NCBI GenBank assembly: GCA_947573015.1
Contig: CANPDS010000176.1
Location: forward strand, 1-5,607
Source of the DNA: an uncultured Muribaculum sp.
GTDB taxonomy: Bacteria > Bacteroidota > Bacteroidia > Bacteroidales > Muribaculaceae
Length of the DNA stretch: 5,607 nucleotides
Direction of reading: 5' to 3'
In this document: positions 1 to 5,607 of the stretch, piece after piece
Layout of the letters: each line of letters begins with the position of its first letter
Numbering within the stretch: position 1 is the first letter of the stretch
The notes under the pieces: model-generated
Told to the model about the DNA's origin: nothing
What the model saw: the letters and a program-made list of their open reading frames with translations, nothing else
Databases searched by the model: none
Translations under genes and position numbers: made by a program

Positions 1-1120
1 AGGATGTGTGCTCAACAAACAGCACGAACCTGTTACTATACGAGAGAATGAGGCTGCAATAGTGGAGCGTGCATTTCTGGAAGGCTATGTAGAGCCTCAA
101 ATACCACGCCGACACACAGGCAAACGAGTGGCTGTGATAGGTTCGGGTCCTGCTGGTCTCGCCTGTGCCAATCGCCTTAACCAGAAGGGACACAGTGTAA
201 CCGTTTTCGAAAAGAACGAGGCTGTTGGTGGTCTGCTACGATTCGGCATACCGGATTTCAAACTCAATAAAAGTGTTATCGACCGCAGAATATCCATCCT
301 TGAATCAGAAGGTATCGAATTCCATACCGGCATCCATGTGGGCTACGACATAAAAGCAGATCAGCTACTCAAAGATTTCGATGCCATATGCATAGCCACA
401 GGTGCAGAGGTGCCACGCGATCTGAATATCGAGGGACGCGAATTAAAGGGTGTGCATTTTGCCCTTGAACTTCTGCAACAGCAAAACCGCATCAATTCCG
501 GACAGGAATTTGAGCGCGAAAAACGCATCACAGCAAAGGATAAGCATGTGCTTGTAATCGGAGGCGGAGATACCGGTAGCGACTGCGTAGGCACAGCCAA
601 CAGACAGGGTGCACTCAGTGTGACACAGATTGAAATCATGCCAATGCCACCGGAAGGTGACAATCCCGCCACTCCATGGCCATACTGGCCTGTAGTACTC
701 AAGACCTCAAGCAGTCATCTTGAAGGCTGCACAAGACGATGGCTACTTGACACACGGCGCTTCATAGGCATAGATGGTCATGTCTCTGAAGTGGAAATTG
801 AAGAAATCGAATGGGCTGATGATCCTACCTCAGGACAAAAGAGCATAAAACGTACCGGTAAAATAGATACACTCAAAGCCGACCTTGTGCTCCTTGCCCT
901 CGGATTCACCAATCCTGTAGCCGAAGGCATATTGGAGCAGCTGGGCGTGGACAAAGACCAGCGCGGCAATGTCAAGGTCAATGCTGATATGTCAACATCA
1001 GTTCCAAAAGTGTTTGCTGCAGGAGATGCCTCAACAGGTGCATCACTGGTAGTCAGATGCATTGCATCCGGACAGAAAGTCGCCAAAGGTATCCATAGCT
1101 ATCTCTCATCAATCGACTGA
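1..1120 (+). CDS. gltD: Glutamate synthase (NADPH) small subunit, 5' truncated by window edge
   Basis: Beta subunit of glutamate synthase. It oxidises NAD(P)H on FAD and passes electrons through Fe-S clusters to the large subunit GltB, which makes glutamate from glutamine and 2-oxoglutarate. The frame is open to the left edge; a GTG at 8 is not the start, because the codons before it encode Gly-Cys. That Cys (5-7) aligns with the last ligand of the CX3CX5CX3C Fe-S motif of GltD, followed by the family's VTI segment. Visible landmarks: FAD-binding GSGPAG (140-157), GGLLRFGIP (about 227-253), NADPH-binding GGGDTG (560-577), the GltD-specific PWPYWP and KTSSSHLEGC stretch (about 674-730), LALGF, and the C-terminal FAD motif AAGDASTG (about 1016-1039). 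About 372 codons are visible against a usual 450-490, so the N-terminal Fe-S region is missing. gltB is expected upstream but cannot be seen. The reading frame is intact and ends in TGA. Confidence 0.95.
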   Translation, partial: GCVLNKQHEPVTIRENEAAIVERAFLEGYVEPQIPRRHTGKRVAVIGSGPAGLACANRLNQKGHSVTVFEKNEAVGGLLRFGIPDFKLNKSVIDRRISILESEGIEFHTGIHVGYDIKADQLLKDFDAICIATGAEVPRDLNIEGRELKGVHFALELLQQQNRINSGQEFEREKRITAKDKHVLVIGGGDTGSDCVGTANRQGALSVTQIEIMPMPPEGDNPATPWPYWPVVLKTSSSHLEGCTRRWLLDTRRFIGIDGHVSEVEIEEIEWADDPTSGQKSIKRTGKIDTLKADLVLLALGFTNPVAEGILEQLGVDKDQRGNVKVNADMSTSVPKVFAAGDASTGASLVVRCIASGQKVAKGIHSYLSSID

Positions 1121-1124
1121 ACAG

Positions 1125-1158
1125 AAAGGGTCGCAGCTATATTGTCTGCGACCCTTTT
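1125..1158 (+). terminator. Intrinsic terminator after gltD
   Basis: A perfect 12-bp stem, AAAGGGTCGCAG (1125-1136) with CTGCGACCCTTT (1146-1157), encloses a 9-nt loop. The 3' arm runs into four T residues (1155-1158). It begins 5 bp after the gltD stop. The GC-rich core flanked by A and T runs fits a rho-independent terminator. It probably ends the glt transcript and separates it from the downstream PurF-like gene. The T run is short, so some read-through is possible. Confidence 0.88.
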
Positions 1159-1165
1159 CATAAAT

Positions 1166-1233
1166 AACTGATTTAAATTAATTTCGAAATGTTAAATTCA
1201 GAATTGATCCTTACCATATAGTTTAAATCAGTT
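1166..1233. repeat. 12-bp perfect inverted repeat in AT-rich leader
   Basis: AACTGATTTAAA at 1166-1177 is exactly repeated as its reverse complement TTTAAATCAGTT at 1222-1233, with 44 bp between. Each arm contains the palindrome TTTAAA. Two more 10-bp perfect palindromes lie nearby: AAATTAATTT (1175-1184, overlapping the left arm) and ATTTCGAAAT (1181-1190). The element lies between the gltD terminator and the PurF-like start, so an operator for a dimeric regulator is possible. Its AT-richness makes a coincidental origin plausible too. I found no clear Bacteroidota promoter (TTTG / TAnnTTTG) in this gap. Confidence 0.5.
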
Positions 1234-1269
1234 CAATAAAATAAAACGAAATTACCACATAATCCATTT

Positions 1270-3159
1270 ATGGAACCTCTGAAACATGAATGCGGCGTCG
1301 CCATGGTACGTCTGCTTAAACCACTGAGTTACTACAAGGAAAAGTATGGCACATGGTCATATGGTCTCAACAAGCTATATCTCCTCATGGAGAAACAGCA
1401 CAACCGAGGACAAGAAGCAGCGGGAGCGGGATGCATCAAGATGCATTCACCAGCCGGGTCAGAATATGTATATCGTGAGCGTGCGCTTGGATCAGGAGCT
1501 ATCAGCGAGATATTCGACAGCATCAACCACCAGATTGACAATGCTCACATAAAAGATCATGATGCCCGATGGATAGAAGAGGAGGCACCATTCATCGGCG
1601 AGGTATACATGGGCCATCTGCGCTACTCCACGACTGGCCGTAGCGGCATGAGCTACGTGCATCCTTTCCTTCGCCGCAACAACTGGTGTTCACGCTCACT
1701 CATGCTGTGTGGCAATTTCAACATGACCAACGTTGAGCGTATATTTTCCGATGTAGTGGCCAAGGGACAACATCCGCGCATATTCTCCGACACGGTGATC
1801 ATTCTTGAGCAACTGGGGTACTCCCTCGACAAGGAGAACAACCGACTCTACCATCACTTCTCCGAACAGGGTCTCGACGGTATTGAGCGTGCCCACGCCA
1901 TAGAGGACAATCTTGACATACCATCAATATTACGCACAACTGCCCCCCTGTGGGACGGCGGTTATGTGATCTGCGGCACCGTCGGTTCGGGCGACATGTG
2001 GGCGCTGCGTGATCCACACGGCATACGCCCGGCATTTTACTATGCCGACGATGAGATTGTGGTAGTGGCCTCCGAACGTCCGGTAATACAGACAGTGATG
2101 GATGTAAAAATCGACAACGTACACGAGCTTGCGCCGGGATCAGCTATTATTGTTGGCAAAAATGGCTCCATGCATGTAGAGCAGATACTACCCTCCGAAA
2201 CTGATGCACGATGCTCGTTTGAACGCATCTATTTCTCCCGAGGCAGCGATGCCGATATATACCGTGAACGTAAGGCACTCGGACGTCAGCTCGCCGCTCC
2301 AGTCACTGAAGCTCTCGACGGAGACCTGCATCATGCCGTATTCTCATTCATCCCCAATACAGCCGAAGTGGCATTTCTCGGAATGTGCGAGGGCCTTGAA
2401 GAGGAACTTGACCGCCGACGCACCGTTGAGATCCTTGATGCCCAAAACAATGGCAATCTCACCTCACAACGTCTTGAAGAGATCATGAGCCGTAAGATCC
2501 GCATTGAAAAAGTTGCTATAAAGGACATAAAACTGCGCACATTCATAGCAGAAGGATCCACACGTGCCGATCTTGCCACTCATGTCTACGATGTAACATA
2601 CGGATTGATCGAGCCAAATGTAGACTCACTGGTAGTTATTGACGATTCGATCGTGCGCGGCACCACTCTACGACAGTCAATCCTGCGCATGCTCGATCGC
2701 CTGTCGCCACGCCGTATCATAGTTGTAAGCTCATCGCCTCAAGTACGCTATCCTGATTGCTACGGCATTGACATGTCGCGTATGGGTGAATTCTGCGCAT
2801 TCCGCGCAGCTGTAGATATGTTGCATACTACCGGTCGCGACGCTCTGCTCGACACTGTCTACAAACGCTGTCTGGAACAGGAATCTCTGCCCGACTCCAA
2901 AATTGTCAACTGTGTGAAAGATATTTACGCACCATTCACCGACCAACAGATAGCCAACCGAATAGCCCAAATGCTTACTCCCGAAGGCACACGCGCAGAA
3001 GTAAAGATCATATATCAGACTATCGACGGTCTTCACACCGCTGTGCCATCATCACCCGGCGACTGGTACTTTTCAGGCAACTACCCGACTCCTGGAGGTA
3101 CGCGCCTCGTCAACCGAGCATTCATCAACTATTACGAAGGGCATCCCGACCGCCGATAA
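1270..3159 (+). CDS. Long PurF-family glutamine amidotransferase / phosphoribosyltransferase
   Basis: An N-terminal Ntn glutaminase domain (about residues 8-315) is joined to a type I phosphoribosyltransferase domain (about 317-530) and a C-terminal extension. Known PurF enzymes use glutamine and PRPP to make phosphoribosylamine, the first step of purine synthesis. Cys8 in HECGVA is the likely nucleophile, to be exposed by removing a 7-residue propeptide. Also visible: RGQEAAG (47-53), GHLRYST (115-121) with the glutamine-binding Arg118, GNFNMTN (148-154), SDT (173-175), RTFI (423-426) and the PRPP loop VVIDDSIVRGTT (455-466). At 629 residues it exceeds the usual 470-510; the tail carries a GDWYFSGNYPTPGG motif (597-610) and no CxxC iron-sulfur ligands. 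I recall this long class in Bacteroides relatives alongside an ordinary PurF, so its substrate may differ and I give no symbol. The ATG at 1270 fits the propeptide length; no Shine-Dalgarno is visible. The expected oxyanion Gly is Phe150. Confidence 0.9.
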   Translation: MEPLKHECGVAMVRLLKPLSYYKEKYGTWSYGLNKLYLLMEKQHNRGQEAAGAGCIKMHSPAGSEYVYRERALGSGAISEIFDSINHQIDNAHIKDHDARWIEEEAPFIGEVYMGHLRYSTTGRSGMSYVHPFLRRNNWCSRSLMLCGNFNMTNVERIFSDVVAKGQHPRIFSDTVIILEQLGYSLDKENNRLYHHFSEQGLDGIERAHAIEDNLDIPSILRTTAPLWDGGYVICGTVGSGDMWALRDPHGIRPAFYYADDEIVVVASERPVIQTVMDVKIDNVHELAPGSAIIVGKNGSMHVEQILPSETDARCSFERIYFSRGSDADIYRERKALGRQLAAPVTEALDGDLHHAVFSFIPNTAEVAFLGMCEGLEEELDRRRTVEILDAQNNGNLTSQRLEEIMSRKIRIEKVAIKDIKLRTFIAEGSTRADLATHVYDVTYGLIEPNVDSLVVIDDSIVRGTTLRQSILRMLDRLSPRRIIVVSSSPQVRYPDCYGIDMSRMGEFCAFRAAVDMLHTTGRDALLDTVYKRCLEQESLPDSKIVNCVKDIYAPFTDQQIANRIAQMLTPEGTRAEVKIIYQTIDGLHTAVPSSPGDWYFSGNYPTPGGTRLVNRAFINYYEGHPDRR

Positions 3160-3172
3160 GCGGACGCACTGA

Positions 3173-4531
3173 TTACTGAAAACGGTATCCAAGACCAAGC
3201 ATGAGGTTGCCGGGCTTGGAGAATTTGACAAGGCGATAACCGGTATTCAGATATAATCCACGCCAGATATGAGTCTTCAAAGTAAATGTCTGATATAGGC
3301 CACTGAGGTCAGAACGATGCTTTACCTTCACAAGGGAAGTATCATCGCTTCCCGAACGTGAAAAAGCATGCATCGGCACAGGATCGTCAACGATCTCACC
3401 ATATTCTGAAGTGAAGGTAGCCGGTCCGGGAGCATATACACTATGGCCGAGACCAATGTTGATGGAGAACACCGGCATCGATATCTCCACCCGGACAGAA
3501 AGACCACCCATAACACGCTCCTTGAATGACTGTCGATAAAATTTCGGATCGTCAGCATCGGAAGCAGCTTCATAATGCGGCGACAGATTGGCTCCGTCGT
3601 CATACATAAAATCAAGCGACACTCCAGCCGCCACAACCGGATTAAAGCGGTAAAGCGGATTGAAGTTGATACCGCATACGCCGAAACTGCCCGGCACCTC
3701 AATCATTCCGGGACCAGCACCACTACTATTGACCGAAGGATAATATCCCCATTTGCGCCATGCACCCCACATGGTCAGATCATAGATAACCCCCGGTTTA
3801 AAATCAGACCAATCGGCGGCAACTGAACGTACAGACACACCATGCAGCCGATATGAAGCAGCCAACCGAAGCCCAACCCGATTTATGCCAGGATTTGGAA
3901 GTGAGGTGTTGCCATTGGAATAATGGGTAATCTCAGGCCCCAAACGAAAGGTAAGTCTTGGGCTTGCCTGATAGGAGAGCATAAATGCAAGACTGATATA
4001 TGCATTGATGCTTGACCCCACACCGTCAAGCGAGCGGTCAGTATTGGTCCATTCCGAACGCTTCCACCCAAATGAAGCTCCGAAATTCCATTCATAGTCA
4101 ACCGATAGGCGTTTTGACAGTGATGCGATACGCGAACCTTGTGTGGCGTATATCTCCACCGGCGAACCAAATATACCGGATTTAAAGAAAGAGGTTACAC
4201 CCACACCTAATCCCTGATAAGCATAAGGGTACCACCGTCCATAATGTGATGACGGTGCAAAACGCATAACATATTGCGCCCGTGCCGACATCGATGCATC
4301 AATACGTGATCCGGCAGGATTATCACCACGCAAAAATCTATTGGTAGGCATAACATAGGCCGGCGTAAATGCCACACCTATTTCTCCAGCTACCTTATCT
4401 GAACAATATGCGGAATCCGGCACCGAAACAGACACATCGGCCCTCGCCGACAAGCATGCCACAGCAAGCAACAACACAGATACACCTGCGGAAAGAAACT
4501 TAGTCAATAGGTGTGTCATTGCGTACCACAT
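3173..4531 (-). CDS. PagL/acyloxyacyl-hydrolase-like outer-membrane barrel protein
   Basis: Predicted exported outer-membrane beta-barrel. A signal peptide with a hydrophobic core (about residues 12-29) likely ends at ARA|D, after residue 31. The mature part alternates polar and hydrophobic residues and is rich in Tyr, Trp and Gly, as in barrels. Its middle contains GPEITHYSNGN (198-208) then LPNPGIN (211-217) and a strand. This resembles the HxSN region of lipid A 3-O-deacylase PagL and Bacteroidota acyloxyacyl hydrolases, which remove acyl chains from lipid A at the outer membrane. His203 and Ser205 match the PagL His/Ser pair; Asn217 stands where PagL has Glu. The protein is much larger than PagL, with long segments on both sides, so the function is tentative. 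It ends in GYRFQ. The start overlaps the upstream lipoprotein gene by 32 bp; the in-frame ATG at 4519 would overlap by 20 bp and gives a cleaner signal peptide (MTHLLTKFLS). Translational coupling is likely. Confidence 0.72.
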   Translation of the reverse strand: MWYAMTHLLTKFLSAGVSVLLLAVACLSARADVSVSVPDSAYCSDKVAGEIGVAFTPAYVMPTNRFLRGDNPAGSRIDASMSARAQYVMRFAPSSHYGRWYPYAYQGLGVGVTSFFKSGIFGSPVEIYATQGSRIASLSKRLSVDYEWNFGASFGWKRSEWTNTDRSLDGVGSSINAYISLAFMLSYQASPRLTFRLGPEITHYSNGNTSLPNPGINRVGLRLAASYRLHGVSVRSVAADWSDFKPGVIYDLTMWGAWRKWGYYPSVNSSGAGPGMIEVPGSFGVCGINFNPLYRFNPVVAAGVSLDFMYDDGANLSPHYEAASDADDPKFYRQSFKERVMGGLSVRVEISMPVFSINIGLGHSVYAPGPATFTSEYGEIVDDPVPMHAFSRSGSDDTSLVKVKHRSDLSGLYQTFTLKTHIWRGLYLNTGYRLVKFSKPGNLMLGLGYRFQ

Positions 4532-5471
4532 TATATCTAAATGGAAAATCCATAAGCAGCCACACTATAAAGCTGTCGGTATGAGAGGTATGTTCGTTAA
4601 CAACAGTAGCGGTAGCCTCAAACTGCATAGCTTCCGTATCTGCCACTACTTGTATCCGGGAAGCAGTTTCACCCGGAATAGGAGCAATTTCAGGCATGGA
4701 AGGATAGTGGAAAAGTGTTGTCACTCCATAAGTCTGCAGCACCGCTTCATCGCCGAGCAGTCCCCATTCCCAAAAATCATCAGGCTGCTCTGAAGAAGGA
4801 ACAGGCACAGTGTCACCCATGATCATATCGAACTGCATATCATAGGCAGACTCTGTCACAAATTTATATACTACCGGGATCCCATTATTATCGAGCACGA
4901 ACGGAAACTTCATCTCCGAACTTCCATGATTTGCTATTGTTCCCTGAAAAAGTGTCATCGACGTGCCCATATCATTAATTATGCCGATGCTATGCATATC
5001 ATATTCAAAGGCTTGCAACCTAAATGGGTTATATGGCTGAATGGTAAGCACATCCGAATGATTCTTATATTCCGAAGAGAAATAAAATTCCACTGACTCC
5101 CCATTCTTCGAATAGAAATGATTAAGCGCGATATCGACACTTGTACCTCGACGAGTCACCTCCATATCCATGCGTGGATGCGTGATGTGCATAGTACCGT
5201 CGCCATCGAGCCAATTATCGTGTGATACATTTCCATCTGCATCGACTGTATAAAATGCATAGTCACCAGCCGACATCACCACAGTCATTGTCACCCCTTT
5301 CGATGATGTAAGATTTATTGTATGCGATCCGCCTGAGCCTGGCAACGAGAACGCAACCTCGGGCAATGTGAAATCCTCAATGAAGATATCATTATTGCAC
5401 GCTGTCAATGCAATAAGCAGCATTGACATAAAAAGATATATGCGCGACATAAATGCATTCTTATTATTCAT
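4500..5471 (-). CDS. Uncharacterised lipoprotein
   Basis: I do not recognise the family. From the ATG at 5471 it has 323 residues and opens with a type II signal peptide: a hydrophobic core (about 11-22) and lipobox LTAC with the acylated Cys25, so it should be anchored in the outer or inner membrane. The following NNDIFIEDF contains acidic residues but is not a clear surface-export signal. The rest looks like beta-sandwich material, with short alternating strands, GSGGSHTINLTSSKG (about 45-59), many Asp/Asn/Gly turns and no Cys. An Ig-like or BACON-like fold is only a guess; no catalytic motif is visible. The reading frame extends to 5513, but that start would lie deep in the upstream gene. 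At 5471 the ATG overlaps the upstream stop as ATGAATAA; an ATG at 5450 is an equally workable start, with an A-rich leader and an 18-residue signal peptide. The 3' end overlaps the PagL-like gene, suggesting one operon and a shared envelope role. Confidence 0.8.
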   Translation of the reverse strand: MNNKNAFMSRIYLFMSMLLIALTACNNDIFIEDFTLPEVAFSLPGSGGSHTINLTSSKGVTMTVVMSAGDYAFYTVDADGNVSHDNWLDGDGTMHITHPRMDMEVTRRGTSVDIALNHFYSKNGESVEFYFSSEYKNHSDVLTIQPYNPFRLQAFEYDMHSIGIINDMGTSMTLFQGTIANHGSSEMKFPFVLDNNGIPVVYKFVTESAYDMQFDMIMGDTVPVPSSEQPDDFWEWGLLGDEAVLQTYGVTTLFHYPSMPEIAPIPGETASRIQVVADTEAMQFEATATVVNEHTSHTDSFIVWLLMDFPFRYNVVRNDTPID

Positions 5472-5607
5472 AAGCGACATAGACGTATGCTCCCAGATCG
5501 GGCTCCGCACCACGATAGTTGCCGAAATAATCTAAAGCAGCTTCTGGCAACATAAGCGTTGGTATGGCTGCGGCTATCGCAGGCGATTCATCACGCAAGC
5601 GGTAATC
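5464..5607 (-). CDS. C-terminal end of a choice-of-anchor Q / parallel beta-helix-type protein (partial)
   Basis: Reading the minus strand inward from the right edge gives 47 uninterrupted codons and a TAA stop at 5464-5466. The pattern is DYRLRDESPAI, then about 14 residues, then DYFGNYRGAEPDLGAY and a short tail VYVAYE. The combination 'DYRL..SPAI...D..GN.RG..PDLGAY' is the familiar C-terminal signature of large secreted or surface right-handed beta-helix proteins with a choice-of-anchor Q-type end in Bacteroidota. These bind or cleave polysaccharides or act as surface structures. Only the tail is in the window, so the catalytic or binding part and the export signal are unseen and no function can be assigned. 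It overlaps the lipoprotein start by 8 bp (or lies 13 bp before the alternative start), so it is probably the upstream member of the same operon. Confidence 0.72.
   Translation of the reverse strand, partial: DYRLRDESPAIAAAIPTLMLPEAALDYFGNYRGAEPDLGAYVYVAYE

Noticed and set aside
8..10. GTG as the start of gltD
   Set aside because: The frame is open to the window edge and the preceding codons encode Gly-Cys, which match the Fe-S Cys region of GltD; the gene is truncated, not short.
361..702. Antisense open frame inside gltD
   Set aside because: No recognisable protein features; the plus strand is fully explained by conserved GltD motifs.
1190..1269. Bacteroidota-type promoter for the PurF-like gene
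   Set aside because: A promoter is expected, but no TTTG/TAnnTTTG pair with suitable spacing is present; TATAGTTTAA near 1217 is too weak to call.
2731..3159. Iron-sulfur cluster in the PurF-like C-terminus, as in Bacillus PurF
   Set aside because: The cysteines there (residues 497, 509, 534, 548) do not form a CxxC or similar ligand pattern.
3150..3163. Small CCGC/GCGG hairpin between the convergent genes
   Set aside because: Only 4 bp of stem, overlapping the PurF-like stop, with no T run on either strand; not convincing as a terminator.
3575..3826. Plus-strand open frame opposite the barrel gene
   Set aside because: Basic, low-complexity translation with no motif, fully within the PagL-like gene; a shadow.
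4452..4466. Possible lipobox AVAC in the PagL-like signal peptide
   Set aside because: The -3 residue is Ala, and a good signal peptidase I site (ARA|D) follows; a barrel protein is not expected to be a lipoprotein.
5472..5513. Upstream ATG at 5513 as the lipoprotein start
   Set aside because: It would add 14 residues before the signal peptide and overlap the upstream gene by 50 bp; ATGs at 5471 or 5450 give a proper lipoprotein signal.

Overview
The window looks like a chromosomal segment of a member of Bacteroidota, probably order Bacteroidales and perhaps a Muribaculaceae-like gut lineage. Three things support this: no Shine-Dalgarno sequences precede the starts, the 629-residue PurF-like protein is of a long class I know from Bacteroides relatives, and the minus strand carries a lipoprotein and an outer-membrane barrel of Bacteroidota style. 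The family-level placement is an inference.

Left part, plus strand: nitrogen and glutamine metabolism. The window opens inside gltD (glutamate synthase small subunit), whose first ~75-115 codons lie outside. A strong intrinsic terminator follows its stop. After an AT-rich gap of about 110 bp, which holds a perfect 12-bp inverted repeat, comes a long glutamine amidotransferase/phosphoribosyltransferase of the PurF superfamily. Both proteins handle glutamine-derived ammonia, but the terminator suggests separate transcription.

Right part, minus strand: a tightly packed cell-envelope gene cluster, read from the right edge leftward. It begins with the C-terminal 47 residues of a protein ending in a 'choice-of-anchor Q'/parallel beta-helix tail. 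Next is an unrecognised lipoprotein of about 323 residues. Last is a 452-residue outer-membrane protein with a PagL/acyloxyacyl-hydrolase-like HxSNG motif. The genes overlap or nearly touch and are probably one operon whose promoter lies beyond the right edge. The last gene converges on the PurF-like gene with only 13 bp between the stops.

The most interesting items are the PagL-like barrel with Asn where PagL has its catalytic Glu, its overlapping unknown lipoprotein partner, the Gly-to-Phe change at the expected oxyanion position of the PurF-like enzyme, and the inverted repeat upstream of that enzyme. I see no RNA genes, CRISPR arrays, insertion sequences or origins.
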